A stretch of 64,000 nt of DNA from Sporomusaceae bacterium (GCA_029265905.1 JAJUGR010000002.1:62001-126000); one strand, 5' to 3'. Counted from the first letter of the stretch, positions 8,467 to 18,064 are shown. Notes: generated from the letters alone by a model not told the origin. Numbers and translations are program-made.

Positions 8467-10374
8467 ATGAATCGGATTGTCATGGTGTCCCCTTATCGCG
8501 ATTTGGGCCAGCAGGCGCTGCGCGTGGCGCACGAGCTGGGGATCATTATTGAAGTGTACGACGGCAATCTTGAGGAGGCCTGCGGCATTGTCGAGCGGCT
8601 GAGCGGGCCCAAACCGGATGTGTTGGTCAGCCGGGCCGGGACGGCGGCCTGTTTGTCGGCGGCGTTTGACCTGCCGGTGGTGACGATGGATACGAGCCCG
8701 TTTGATTTGCTGGAGTGCTGCAACGAGGCGCGCGCCGTCGCGCCCAATATTGCAGTGACCGCGTTTGGCCGCGCGCCGCTGGGAATGGCGCTTTTGGAAC
8801 GGACGATGGGGATCTCCATTACGCCGGTGGTGTTTCATTCGCTGCCGGATTTGCAGGGAAAGATTGACGAGTTGGCTAAAAACGGCCTGTTTTGCGTGGT
8901 GGGAGGAGGCCCGTCCGTCACTTTTGCGCGGGAGGCGGGGCTGCCGGGCGTGCTCTTGCGTACGGGGTTGGAGACTATCCGGGAGGCGTTGTTGCGCGCC
9001 AATGAGATCGCCCAACTGCGGCAGGCGGAGATGCGCAAAGCCTATCGTCTCCAGACCATTTTGGACTCCATCTATGACGGCGTGATTGCCGTCGACGAAT
9101 ATGGCAAGTTGGAGATTTTCAACCGCGCGGCGTCGAACATTTTATCAATCCCGATGGACAATGTCCTGGGCCGGCCGGCGACCGAGGTCGTGGCCAACTC
9201 GCGGCTTGACGAGGTGCTGAAAAGCGGCGTGCGTGAAATTGGCGAGGTGCAGCAGGTTGGCGCCGCCAGCATTGTGACGAACCGCGTGCCGGTGCTGGCT
9301 GAAGAAGAAGTCATTGGGGCGGTGGCGACTTTCCAGGATGTAACGAAAATTGTCCAAACCGAGGCGCGGCTGAGGAAAACGCTGGCCGGCCGGGAGTTTC
9401 GGGCAAAATTCACTTTGGACGACATCGTCGGGCAGACGCCGGTGATTTGCGAAACGCGCAGCTTGGCCAGGAGCTTCGCCCGCTCGGATTTGACGGTGCT
9501 TTTGTACGGCGCTTCGGGGACGGGCAAGGAGCTATTCGCGCAAGGCATCCATCGGGCCGGCCGGCGCAAGCACAAGCCGTTTGTGGCCGTCAATTGCGGA
9601 GCGCTGCCGCCTAACCTCCTGGAAAGCGAGCTGTTCGGTTATGAGGAGGGGGCGTTTACCGGGGCCAAGCGAAAGGGCAAGCATGGCCTGTTTGAATTGG
9701 CGCACGAGGGGACGATATTTTTAGACGAAGTCGATTCTTTGCCGCTGGAGCTGCAGGCGCGTCTGTTGCGGGTTCTGCAGGAGCGGGAAGTGCTGCGCAT
9801 TGGCAGTGAGAGCCTGATCCCGGTCGATATACGCGTGATTGCGGCGACCAACACGGAGCCGATGGAGCTGTTGGCGCAAAAGCGGATGCGTTCCGACCTG
9901 TTTTACCGCTTAAATGTGCTGTACCTGGGATTGCCCCCGTTGCGTGAGCGGCGCGATGACATTCCGCTCTTATGCAAGCATTTTCAGCGCGGCGGCGCGG
10001 AGGTGAGCCGCCTGCTGGAGGGGATGATGCCCTTTTTCATGCGCTACTCGTGGCCGGGAAATGTGCGCGAGCTGTTCAATATGATGGAGCGACTGTCGCT
10101 CTACCAGGGAGAAAACTGCCTTGCGCCCGGCGTTGGCGCGCAAGGGGTGCTGCGCAAGCTGGCACCGCAACTATTGGCCGAACTTGATGCGCGTCCGGCT
10201 GCGGAGGCTGATGATTCGTTGACGGTGCAACTGGCTGACCGGGAGGCGCAGGTCATTTTGCAGGCCGTCAGGCAGGCTGGCAGTGTGGGTGCGGCGGCGG
10301 CGCAGCTGGGTGTCGGGCGGTCGACGCTGTGGCGAAAATTGAAGAAAATGGGTGTGTCTTCACAATGCGAATGA
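8467..10374 (+). CDS. PrpR-like sigma-54-dependent transcriptional activator
   Basis: 635 residues. Residues 1-190 resemble the PrpR_N sensory domain, a PAS domain follows (about 195-310, ILDSIYDGVIAVDEYGK), then the AAA+ domain with GASGTGKELF Walker A, the sigma-54-contacting GAFTGAKRKG loop and Walker B GTIFLDEVDS, and finally a Fis-type helix-turn-helix (VGAAAAQLGVGRSTLWRK). The start at 8467 follows GGGAAGGG at a good distance; the longer open frame from 8332 encodes an Arg/Ala-rich stretch with no domain. It is divergent from the amino acid operon and lies directly upstream of a consensus sigma-54 promoter, so its likely target is the CoA-transferase operon. Confidence 0.9.
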   Translation: MNRIVMVSPYRDLGQQALRVAHELGIIIEVYDGNLEEACGIVERLSGPKPDVLVSRAGTAACLSAAFDLPVVTMDTSPFDLLECCNEARAVAPNIAVTAFGRAPLGMALLERTMGISITPVVFHSLPDLQGKIDELAKNGLFCVVGGGPSVTFAREAGLPGVLLRTGLETIREALLRANEIAQLRQAEMRKAYRLQTILDSIYDGVIAVDEYGKLEIFNRAASNILSIPMDNVLGRPATEVVANSRLDEVLKSGVREIGEVQQVGAASIVTNRVPVLAEEEVIGAVATFQDVTKIVQTEARLRKTLAGREFRAKFTLDDIVGQTPVICETRSLARSFARSDLTVLLYGASGTGKELFAQGIHRAGRRKHKPFVAVNCGALPPNLLESELFGYEEGAFTGAKRKGKHGLFELAHEGTIFLDEVDSLPLELQARLLRVLQEREVLRIGSESLIPVDIRVIAATNTEPMELLAQKRMRSDLFYRLNVLYLGLPPLRERRDDIPLLCKHFQRGGAEVSRLLEGMMPFFMRYSWPGNVRELFNMMERLSLYQGENCLAPGVGAQGVLRKLAPQLLAELDARPAAEADDSLTVQLADREAQVILQAVRQAGSVGAAAAQLGVGRSTLWRKLKKMGVSSQCE

Positions 10375-10375
10375 T

Positions 10376-10385
10376 TCAAGCTTGA
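10376..10385. promoter_or_regulatory. Possible upstream activator site (palindrome)
   Basis: TCAAGCTTGA is a perfect 10-bp palindrome about 85 bp upstream of the -24 element. That is the usual distance for an enhancer-binding protein site, but a 10-bp palindrome alone is weak evidence. Confidence 0.25.
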
Positions 10386-10400
10386 GACTGAATGTTTCAA

Positions 10401-10436
10401 CAGAGAGATGGTTTTCCGTCTCTCTGTTTTATTTTT
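10401..10436 (+). terminator. Intrinsic terminator after the sigma-54 activator gene
   Basis: CAGAGAGA pairs with TCTCTCTG around a 10-nt loop and is followed by TTTTATTTTT. It separates the regulator transcript from the sigma-54 operon. Confidence 0.85.
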
Positions 10437-10461
10437 GCCGCTAGGATGGGCGTTTTCAAGT

Positions 10462-10477
10462 TGGCATGGTTTTTGCA
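10462..10477 (+). promoter_or_regulatory. Sigma-54 promoter (-24/-12)
   Basis: TGGCAT-N5-TTGCA, with GG and GC exactly 10 bp apart, matches the RpoN consensus closely. Transcription would start near 10488, some 33 bp before the CoA-transferase ATG, which has a GGAGGA site. Confidence 0.88.
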
Positions 10478-10520
10478 TTATACTTGAGCGACAAATAAAC
10501 AACTCAAGGAGGAAAGACAC

Positions 10521-11717
10521 ATGCAAAGACTAGGTGCACTTGAAGGGATTACCGTTTTGGACTTGACCCGCGTATTGGCGGGTCCGTTTGCCAGCATGAT
10601 GATGGCTGATATGGGCGCCAACGTCATTAAGATTGAGGAAGCGGGAAAAGGCGCGGACGAGCGGCAGATGGGGCCATTCCAAAACGGCGAAAGCGCTTAT
10701 TACATGAATCTCAACCGCAATAAAAAAGGGATGACCTTGAACTTGAAGTCCCCCAAGGGCAAAGAGATATTCAAGGAACTAGTCAAGAAAGCCGACGTAG
10801 TGCTGGAAAATTATCGCCCCGGCACAATGGATAAGCTAGGGTTGGGCTATAACGTGCTGAAAGAAGTCAATCCCGGCATCGTTTATGCTGCGGTTTCCGG
10901 CTTCGGCCAATACGGCCCGTACACGAAGCGCCCCGGCTACGACATCATCAGCCAGGCGATGAGCGGCCTGATGAGCACGACCGGCTGGCCGGGCGGCGCG
11001 CCCACGCGCAGCGGCACGGCGATGGGCGACGTTTTGGGTGGCTTGTCGGTTACAATCGGCATTTTGTCGGCGATTTACAACCGCTCTCATACGGGACTTG
11101 GGCAGATGGTCGATGTGGCGCTGGTTGACTCGGCTGTTGCCAGTCTGGAAATTATCAACATGATTTACCTAGTGGAGGGAAGATTGCCGCAGCGCATCGG
11201 CAACCGCTACGAGTCCGTTTATCCCTATGATTCCTTCCAGGCCAAAGACAATCTGGTTATTGTCGCCGGCGGCAATGACAAGCTGTGGGGGCTGATCTCC
11301 AAGCACATCGGCCGGCCGGAACTGGCGGATCATCCTGATTTTGCCCGGACGCGCGATCGGGTCAAAAACCACGTTGCCGTCCGGGAGATAGTCGAAGCTT
11401 GGACGCAAACCAAAACGTCCAAGGAGGTCGTAGATGAGTTGCTGGCCATTGGCGTGCCGGCGGCGCCGATTTACAACATTGAAGATGTTGTTGAGGATCC
11501 GCATATTGCCGGCGCGCGGGAGATGTTCGTCGACATCGAGCATCCGAAAGCCGGCCCGATCAAGATTACTGGCTCGCACATCAAGCTTTCCGACACGAAA
11601 TCCAGCATCCGCACCCCGTCGCCTGGTTTGGGCGAGCACAATGAAGAGGTGCTTACTTCGATGCTGGGCCTCAAAGCGGACGAAATTGCGGCGCTGAAGC
11701 AAGAGGGGGTGTTGTGA
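10521..11717 (+). CDS. Class III (CaiB/BaiF/FRC) CoA-transferase
   Basis: 398 residues, the full length of the family. N-terminal LEGITVLDLTRVLAGP, then NLNRNKKGMTLNLKS, KKADVVLENYRPGTMDKLG and SGTAMGDVLGG are diagnostic; the aspartate in AMGDVLGG aligns with the catalytic Asp of formyl-CoA transferase. These enzymes move CoA between carboxylic acids without ATP. As first gene of the sigma-54 operon, ahead of a lyase of the HMG-CoA lyase family and a dicarboxylate-type transporter, it probably activates the imported acid to its CoA ester, using succinyl-CoA or acetyl-CoA as donor. The acid itself is not identifiable from sequence alone. Confidence 0.93.
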   Translation: MQRLGALEGITVLDLTRVLAGPFASMMMADMGANVIKIEEAGKGADERQMGPFQNGESAYYMNLNRNKKGMTLNLKSPKGKEIFKELVKKADVVLENYRPGTMDKLGLGYNVLKEVNPGIVYAAVSGFGQYGPYTKRPGYDIISQAMSGLMSTTGWPGGAPTRSGTAMGDVLGGLSVTIGILSAIYNRSHTGLGQMVDVALVDSAVASLEIINMIYLVEGRLPQRIGNRYESVYPYDSFQAKDNLVIVAGGNDKLWGLISKHIGRPELADHPDFARTRDRVKNHVAVREIVEAWTQTKTSKEVVDELLAIGVPAAPIYNIEDVVEDPHIAGAREMFVDIEHPKAGPIKITGSHIKLSDTKSSIRTPSPGLGEHNEEVLTSMLGLKADEIAALKQEGVL

Positions 11718-11718
11718 T

Positions 11719-12633
11719 TTGTTCAAGAACTTGCCAGCCACAGTGAGCATCAACGAAGTGGGGCCGCGGGACGGGTTGCAGAATGTGAAGACCTTCATTC
11801 CTACGGAAGATAAGATTGCGATTATCGAAGGCTTGATTGCCGCGGGCATCAACAGTTTTGAACTTACTTCCTTCGTGTCGCCCAAAGCGATTCCGCAGCT
11901 GGCCGACGCGGCAGATGTCTGCCGGACGATTTTGGCCAAGTACGGCGATCGGATCAACGCCAGCGCGCTCGTGCCGAACCTTAAAGGCGCGCAGGCGGCC
12001 TGGGATGCCGGCATTCGCGAGGTGGCCTGCGTCATCTCCGTCTCGGCGGCCCACAACAAGGCCAACATCAACCGGACGCACGACGAATCAATTGCCGACT
12101 TAGCCAAGATGATCGAATCCCTGCCGGGGATGCGGATCCGCGTTGACCTTGCGACGGCCTTCGCCTGCCCCTTCGACGGCTGGGTCGGGCCGGAAGCGGT
12201 CAGGTCGCTGGCGTCGAGAATCCATCAACTGGGCGTGCGTAAAATCGTTTTGGCGGATACGATTGGCGTGGCGACCCCGGATCGCGTCTACGCGTTGTCG
12301 AGCTATATGCGCAGTCAGTTCCCGGAGGTCGAATTTGCGCTTCACCTGCATGACACGCGCGGCATGGGGCTGACCAATACGCTGGCCGGGCTGATGGCCG
12401 GCATCACCACTTTTGAAACTTCCATTGCCGGTCTGGGCGGCTGTCCGTTTGCGCCTGGCGCAGCCGGCAATACCGCCACCGAAGACGCCGTTAACATGCT
12501 GCAGGATATGAACATCGGCACGGGGATCTCCCGCGAAAAGCTGATCGATGTGCTTAGCTTGGTTGCCGAAAAGGTCGATGCGCCTGTCAACAGCCATCTG
12601 GCCAAAGCGAAGCTCTATGAGTGCCTTAATTAA
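11719..12633 (+). CDS. HMG-CoA lyase-family enzyme (DRE-TIM metallolyase)
   Basis: 304 residues. The signature loop GLGGCPFAPGAAGN with its catalytic cysteine, the metal-binding EVGPRDGLQN at the start and LHLHDTRGMG are all those of 3-hydroxy-3-methylglutaryl-CoA lyase. The reaction splits a 3-hydroxy-3-methyl-acyl-CoA into acetyl-CoA and a keto acid. Paired with a CoA-transferase, the substrate could be HMG-CoA, citramalyl-CoA or a relative. The start is TTG, 8 nt after AGAGGGGG and one base beyond the stop of the preceding gene, so the two are tightly coupled. Confidence 0.9.
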   Translation: MFKNLPATVSINEVGPRDGLQNVKTFIPTEDKIAIIEGLIAAGINSFELTSFVSPKAIPQLADAADVCRTILAKYGDRINASALVPNLKGAQAAWDAGIREVACVISVSAAHNKANINRTHDESIADLAKMIESLPGMRIRVDLATAFACPFDGWVGPEAVRSLASRIHQLGVRKIVLADTIGVATPDRVYALSSYMRSQFPEVEFALHLHDTRGMGLTNTLAGLMAGITTFETSIAGLGGCPFAPGAAGNTATEDAVNMLQDMNIGTGISREKLIDVLSLVAEKVDAPVNSHLAKAKLYECLN

Positions 12634-12651
12634 AGAATAGGGGTGAATCGG

Positions 12652-14055
12652 ATGGGTAAATGGAAATCCTTTCTCCTGGTAACCGTGCTCGGCGCCGTGA
12701 TTTGGTTTCTGCCGGTTCCGGCCGGCTTGAAGCCGCAAGCCTGGCATCTGCTGGCAATTTTTGTCGCTACCATTGTCGGCGTTATCCTGCAACCGTTGCC
12801 GATGGGGGCCATGGCGCTGATCGGCATCACGGTTTGCGCCCTGACGAAAACCCTGACTGTCCCCGAAGCCTTGTCGGCGTTTGCGGACGCCACGATTTGG
12901 CTGATTGTCTGCGCCTTTTTGTTCGCGCGAAGCTTCATCAAAACGGGGCTCGGCAGCCGGATCGCCTACATGCTGATGGGCAAAATCGGCGACAAGACGT
13001 TGAAGCTGGGCTATGTCCTGTGCATCAGCGACCTGATCCTGGCGCCGGCGACCCCGTCCAACACCGCCCGTGGCGGCGGCGTGCTGTTTCCGATTGTCCG
13101 GAGCCTCTGTTCGGCGTTTGACTCCGAACCGGGCGGCCCGTCCGCCCGGCGGATCGGCTCTTATTTGATGGTCACGCAATTTCAATGCAACTGCATTACG
13201 TCAGCCATGTTCATGACGGCGATGGCGGCCAACCCGCTGGTGACGGTCCTGTCCAAGCAGGTGCTGAACATCGACATCAGTTGGGGGCTGTGGGCTCTGG
13301 CGGCCTCTGTCCCCGGCATTGCCGCACTTGTGCTGATGCCGCTTGCGCTGTACAAGCTGTATCCGCCCGAATTAAAGCATACGCCGGAAGCAAAAGAAAT
13401 GGCGGCGCTCGAACTGAAAAAACGCGGGCCGATGACGACGGCGGAAAAAATCGTGCTGGCCGTGTTTATCGGCGCGCTGGTGCTGTGGGCTACGTCCACG
13501 ATCACGAAGCTCAACGCCACGCTCGTTGCGCTCTTGGGTGTTTGCGTCATGCTGGTGACGGAAGTGCTGACTTGGAAGGACATTCTCGATGACAAGGGGC
13601 CGTGGGACACCCTGATGTGGATGGGCGGCCTGGTCGGCATGGCCGGTTTCTTAAACAAGCTTGGCTTCATTCCCTGGTTTGCCAAAACGGTCAGCGCCAG
13701 CATCGCCGGGATTGCCTGGGTGCCGGCCCTGACTATCCTTCTGGTCGTTTACATGTACGCGCATTACGGGTTTGCCAGTCTGACCGCCCACGTCACGGCC
13801 ATGTTCCCCGCTTTCGTCGCCGTGGCCGCGGCGGCTGGGGCGCCAGTCTTCCTGGCGGCGCTGTCGCTTGGTTTTCTCTCCAACCTGTGCGGCGGCCTGA
13901 CCCATTACTCGACCGGGACGGCGCCCATCTATTTTGGCGCCGGCTACGTCGAACAGGGGACGTGGTGGAAAATCGGGTTTGGCGCCTCGGTTTTAAACAT
14001 GCTGATCTGGGTCGGCGTTGGCGGCCTGTGGTGGAAGGTGCTCGGACTCTGGTGA
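12652..14055 (+). CDS. DASS-family anion:sodium/dicarboxylate transporter
   Basis: 467 residues, about 12 hydrophobic spans. The family marker ILAPATPSNTARGGG (SNT motif of the substrate and sodium site) is present, and the second half has HYGFASLTAHVTAMFP and GGLTHYSTGTAP. It imports di- or tricarboxylates or exchanges them for another anion. It is related to the frameshifted transporter of the citrate island at 41752. The ATG at 12652 has AGGGG at the right distance; a GTG at 12643 is the alternative. The gene follows the lyase by 18 bp, so its substrate is probably the acid that the operon degrades. Confidence 0.9.
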   Translation: MGKWKSFLLVTVLGAVIWFLPVPAGLKPQAWHLLAIFVATIVGVILQPLPMGAMALIGITVCALTKTLTVPEALSAFADATIWLIVCAFLFARSFIKTGLGSRIAYMLMGKIGDKTLKLGYVLCISDLILAPATPSNTARGGGVLFPIVRSLCSAFDSEPGGPSARRIGSYLMVTQFQCNCITSAMFMTAMAANPLVTVLSKQVLNIDISWGLWALAASVPGIAALVLMPLALYKLYPPELKHTPEAKEMAALELKKRGPMTTAEKIVLAVFIGALVLWATSTITKLNATLVALLGVCVMLVTEVLTWKDILDDKGPWDTLMWMGGLVGMAGFLNKLGFIPWFAKTVSASIAGIAWVPALTILLVVYMYAHYGFASLTAHVTAMFPAFVAVAAAAGAPVFLAALSLGFLSNLCGGLTHYSTGTAPIYFGAGYVEQGTWWKIGFGASVLNMLIWVGVGGLWWKVLGLW

Positions 14056-14066
14056 TGAGTACTGTC

Positions 14067-14100
14067 AAAGGGGGCGTGAAGGCGTTTTCACGTCCCTTTA
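14067..14100 (+). terminator. Hairpin between transporter and dehydrogenase genes
   Basis: AAAGGGGGCGTGAA pairs with TTCACGTCCCTTT across GGCGTT. The U-tract is short (TTTAATATT), so it may be a partial terminator or an mRNA stabiliser inside the operon. Confidence 0.5.
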
Positions 14101-14135
14101 ATATTCAAAATACTGGATGGCGAGGGGTGTTCTTT

Positions 14136-15113
14136 ATGAAAAAACCGAACGTTTACGTGACCAGGATGCTTCCGCAGCCGGCAGTTGATTTATTGCGCGA
14201 GCATTGCGAAGTGGAAATCAACCCGGAGGACCGGGTGCTGACGCATGCCGAATTGCTGGAGAAGGTGCGCGGACGCGATGCGGTTCTGTGCCTCTTGACG
14301 GATACGATCGACGAAGCCGTGCTGGCGGCGGCCGGGCCGCAGTGCAAAATATTTTCCAATTATGCGGTAGGGTTCAACAATATCGACGTGGAGGCGGCCA
14401 CGCGGCACAAGATTATGGTCTCAAATACGCCGGATGTCTTGACGGACGCTACGGCTGACCTCGCCTGGAGCCTGCTGTTTGCCACGGCCCGGCGGGTGGT
14501 GGAATCGGACAAGTTTTTGCGCGACGGGTGCTACAAGGGCTGGGGACCGATGCTGCTCTTGGGCCTGGATATCACAGGGAAGACGCTCGGGGTTATCGGC
14601 ACCGGGCGGATCGGCGCAAATTTTGCCGCGAAGGCCAAGGGCTTCAAGATGAAGGTGTTGTACAATGACCTGGAGCCGAACCCGGCCTTTGAAGCGGAAA
14701 CCGGCGGCGTGTTCGTCGACAAGGCGACGCTGCTCAAAGAGGCTGATTTTGTCTCCCTCCATGTGCCGCTCTTGCCGTCAACGCGGCACTTGATCGGCCC
14801 GGCGGAATTCAAGCTGATGAAAAAAACGGCCGTTTTGATCAACACCTCGCGGGGGCCGGTGGTGGACGAGAAGGCGCTGGCGGAGGCGTTGCAGCTGGGC
14901 GAAATATGGGGCGCCGGGCTTGACGTGTTTGAAAACGAGCCGGCGGTGGAACCGGAACTGCTCAAATGCGAAAATGCGGTGCTCTTGCCGCATGTGGCGA
15001 GCGCGACGGTTGAAACGAGGACGAATATGGGTCTGATTGCGGTGCGCAATATCCTGGCGGCGATGAAGGGGGAAACGCCCCCGACGCTGGTCAATCGCGA
15101 ACTGCTGGCCTAG
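14136..15113 (+). CDS. D-2-hydroxyacid dehydrogenase (glyoxylate/hydroxypyruvate reductase type)
   Basis: 325 residues. Rossmann motif GVIGTGRIGANFA near residue 150, substrate arginine in NTSRGPVVDE, the later glutamate and the catalytic histidine in LLPHVASATVETR make a complete NAD(P)H-dependent 2-hydroxyacid dehydrogenase. The open frame continues far upstream inside the transporter gene, but the ATG at 14136 follows GAGGGG and starts with the typical MKKPNVYVTRMLP. In the operon it could reduce the 2-keto acid released by the lyase, or regenerate NAD+. It may be read through the weak hairpin before it. Confidence 0.9.
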   Translation: MKKPNVYVTRMLPQPAVDLLREHCEVEINPEDRVLTHAELLEKVRGRDAVLCLLTDTIDEAVLAAAGPQCKIFSNYAVGFNNIDVEAATRHKIMVSNTPDVLTDATADLAWSLLFATARRVVESDKFLRDGCYKGWGPMLLLGLDITGKTLGVIGTGRIGANFAAKAKGFKMKVLYNDLEPNPAFEAETGGVFVDKATLLKEADFVSLHVPLLPSTRHLIGPAEFKLMKKTAVLINTSRGPVVDEKALAEALQLGEIWGAGLDVFENEPAVEPELLKCENAVLLPHVASATVETRTNMGLIAVRNILAAMKGETPPTLVNRELLA

Positions 15114-15266
15114 CCGCAGCGCAGGCGGGATTGTTCTCCGCCGGAAACAGTGCGAATATAAAAAAGGTTAAGAAATTAGCAATTGTGCGCCAAAGGAAGG
15201 ATTTTCATGCACGCCGAAGAATTTAGTACTAAGAGTTGTTCTTTAAGAATTCAGGAGGTGCATGCC

Positions 15267-17996
15267 ATGAATGGCGAGTGGTATCAGCAGTCAATCGAGG
15301 AAGTGGCGCGAACGGTCAACGCCGACCTGGAACACGGTTTGTCCCGGGCGGAAGCGGAACAACGCTTGCAACAAAACGGACCGAACGAATTGCCGGAACC
15401 GCCGCAGGAATCGATTTGGACAAAGCTGTATCATCATTTTCAAGACTTTCTGGTCCTCATTTTGGTCGTGGCGAGCATCGTATCGGCGTTTGTCGGCGAG
15501 ACGGTCGACGCGGTGGTCATCCTGGCCATCGTCGTCTTAAATGCTTTCCTCGATATTTCCCAGGAGATGAAAGCGCAAAAGGCGCTGGACGCGCTGAAAG
15601 AACTGGCCGCGCCGACGGCGAAAGTCATCCGCAACGGCGTCATGGAGGTCGTTCCGGCCCGGACGCTGGTGACGGGCGATCTTGTCGTTGTGGAAACGGG
15701 CGACTACCTGCCGGCCGACCTGCGCTTTGTCGAAGCGGTTAACCTGAAAATTGACGAGGCGATGCTGACGGGCGAGTCGCTGCCGGTGGAAAAACAGACG
15801 GCGGCGATCGAGGGCGAAATGCCGCTGGCTGACCGCCGCAACCTCGGCTATATGGGCACGATTGCCGTTTACGGCCGCGGCCGCGGCGTTGTCGTTGCCA
15901 ATGCCGTGCAGTCGGAAATCGGCAAGATTGCCGAATTGATGCATTCCTATGAAGAAGGCGACACGCCGCTTCAGCAGCAATTGACGCAGTTTGGCAAGGT
16001 GCTGGGCATTGCCTGCATGGTCATCTGCGCGTTTGTCGTCGTCTTGGGCGTATATCAAGGTTACCGAGACGGAACCCTGAGCATGGATGAAGTCCGGCTG
16101 CTGTTCATGACGGCGATCAGCCTGGCGGTGGCGGCGATTCCGGAAGGCTTGGCCGCGATCGTGACGATCGTGCTGGCGATCGGCATGCAGCGCATGGCCG
16201 GCCGCAACGTCATCGTCAAGCGGCTGCACGCGGTGGAGACGCTGGGCAGCACGACGGTCATCTGCTCGGACAAGACGGGGACGCTGACGCAGAATAAAAT
16301 GATGGTGACGACGCTGGTTACCGGCGGCGCAATCGTCAAGGTCGAAGGCGACGGCTACGTGCCGGCCGGCTTCTTCAAACGGCACGGCAAGCCGCTGGAA
16401 GAGGAAGAGCGCAACAAGCTGCACTTGTCGCTGTTGGCCGGTCTGCTCTGCAGTGACGCGCGCCTGGTCCACAACGAAGAGAACGGCACATGGGGCATCA
16501 CCGGCGACCCGACGGAAGGCGCGCTGGTGGTTGTGGCCGGCAAGCTGGGGCTCAATCGCGAGGAAGCGGAGCTTGATTACCCGCGCGTCGCTGAAATCCC
16601 CTTTGATTCGGACCGCAAATTGATGACGACCCTACATAGGCAGCATGACGGGTCGATTCTGGCGGTGACCAAGGGCGCGCCGGACATCCTGCTGGCGCGC
16701 AGCACGCATGTGGTGCTGCCGGAGGGCGAAGTCGAGCTGTCTGACAAGGTGCGCGACCGCGTGCTGGAACTCAATCACTCGCTGGCGGAAAAAGCCTTGC
16801 GCGTGCTGGCGGTCGGCATCCGCCGCTTCCCGGCCCTGCCGGAGAAGCTGACGACGGAAGAGGTTGAACGGAACCTGACGATCGTTGCCTTGTTCGGCAT
16901 GATCGATCCGCCGCGCGGCGAAGCGAAGGCGGCCGTCAGAACCTGTATTGAAGCCGGCATCCGGCCGGTGATGATCACCGGCGACCACCCGGATACGGCG
17001 CTGGCGATCGCCAAGGAGATCGGTATTGCGTCAGCGGACGGCCGCGTCATGCGCGGGGCGGAGCTGGATAAAATCGACGAGGCGGCGTTTAAGTCGGTGG
17101 TCAAGGAATGCAGTGTGTTCGCGCGCGTATCGCCGGAACATAAGCTCATGATCGTCGATGCGCTGAAGGCGCAATCGGAAGTGGTCGCGATGACCGGTGA
17201 CGGCGTCAACGATGCGCCGGCGCTGAAAAAGTCCGACATCGGCGTAGCAATGGGCATCACCGGCACGGATGTGGCCAAGGAAACGGCCGATATGATATTG
17301 ACGGATGATAATTTTTCCAGCATTGTTGCCGCGATTGAGGAAGGGCGCGTCATTTATTCCAATATCCGCAAATTCGTCTTCTTCCTGATGACCTGCAACA
17401 TCGCCGAAATTATCATCATTTTCGCGGCGATGCTGTTTGGCTGGCCGGTGCCGCTTTTGCCGATCCAGCTCTTGTGGCTGAACCTGGTGTCGGACTCCTT
17501 CCCGGCGTTGGCGTTGGGCATGGAAGGCCGGGAACCGGATGTCATGTCGCAGAAGCCCCGCGATCCGAAAGAGCCGCTGTTGAACCGTCGGTTGTCCTGG
17601 ATGATCAGCATTCAGAGTATCGCTATTTCCGTGGCGTGCCTTGGCGTATATTGGTATGCCCTGAACGTAGGGGTTGACTCGCACGGCCAGCCGTACGGCG
17701 TGGCTGGCGCCCGGACCTTTGTCTTTGCCACCTTGATCATGGTGGAACTGTTCCTGGCGTTCTCTTGCCGCTCTTTGCACCAGTCGGCTTGGGGCGTGGG
17801 TTTGTTCCGCAACAAGTACATGAATATGGGCGTAGGCATTTCGTTCATTCTCTTGCTGGCATCGCTTTATGGGCCGCTGGCATCTGTCTTCCAAAACGTT
17901 TCGCTGGGCATTCATGAGTGGGATGTCATCTTGGCCTTCTCGCTCATGCCGCCTGTTGCCGTCGAAATAGGCAAAAAAATCGCGCCGATGGACTAA
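15267..17996 (+). CDS. P-type Ca2+-transporting ATPase (PMR1/SERCA-like)
   Basis: 909 residues. All P-ATPase landmarks are in order: TGESLPVEK, the PEGLAAIV membrane motif of calcium pumps, phosphorylation site DKTGTLTQNKM near residue 350, the KGAPD nucleotide-binding motif and GDGVNDAPALKKSDIG near 650, then the C-terminal cation-ATPase membrane domain. It pumps Ca2+ (or Mn2+) out of the cytoplasm. The ATG at 15267 lies 6 nt after AGGAGGTG; the long frame begins 84 nt earlier without a site. It stands alone between a hairpin-ended operon and its own strong terminator. Confidence 0.93.
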   Translation: MNGEWYQQSIEEVARTVNADLEHGLSRAEAEQRLQQNGPNELPEPPQESIWTKLYHHFQDFLVLILVVASIVSAFVGETVDAVVILAIVVLNAFLDISQEMKAQKALDALKELAAPTAKVIRNGVMEVVPARTLVTGDLVVVETGDYLPADLRFVEAVNLKIDEAMLTGESLPVEKQTAAIEGEMPLADRRNLGYMGTIAVYGRGRGVVVANAVQSEIGKIAELMHSYEEGDTPLQQQLTQFGKVLGIACMVICAFVVVLGVYQGYRDGTLSMDEVRLLFMTAISLAVAAIPEGLAAIVTIVLAIGMQRMAGRNVIVKRLHAVETLGSTTVICSDKTGTLTQNKMMVTTLVTGGAIVKVEGDGYVPAGFFKRHGKPLEEEERNKLHLSLLAGLLCSDARLVHNEENGTWGITGDPTEGALVVVAGKLGLNREEAELDYPRVAEIPFDSDRKLMTTLHRQHDGSILAVTKGAPDILLARSTHVVLPEGEVELSDKVRDRVLELNHSLAEKALRVLAVGIRRFPALPEKLTTEEVERNLTIVALFGMIDPPRGEAKAAVRTCIEAGIRPVMITGDHPDTALAIAKEIGIASADGRVMRGAELDKIDEAAFKSVVKECSVFARVSPEHKLMIVDALKAQSEVVAMTGDGVNDAPALKKSDIGVAMGITGTDVAKETADMILTDDNFSSIVAAIEEGRVIYSNIRKFVFFLMTCNIAEIIIIFAAMLFGWPVPLLPIQLLWLNLVSDSFPALALGMEGREPDVMSQKPRDPKEPLLNRRLSWMISIQSIAISVACLGVYWYALNVGVDSHGQPYGVAGARTFVFATLIMVELFLAFSCRSLHQSAWGVGLFRNKYMNMGVGISFILLLASLYGPLASVFQNVSLGIHEWDVILAFSLMPPVAVEIGKKIAPMD

Positions 17997-18030
17997 TGGC
18001 GCAATGGGCCTGCCCGTGCTTTAGGCAGCA

Positions 18031-18064
18031 ACCGGCCGCCGGGAAACCGGCGGCCGGTCCTTTT
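18031..18064 (+). terminator. Intrinsic terminator of the P-type ATPase gene
   Basis: Perfect 12-bp stem ACCGGCCGCCGG/CCGGCGGCCGGT with a GAAA loop, followed by CCTTTT. Confidence 0.85.

Noticed and set aside
13602-14135. N-terminal extension of the D-hydroxyacid dehydrogenase frame
   Set aside because: It overlaps the DASS transporter gene in another frame and has no domain; a good ribosome site precedes the ATG at 14136.
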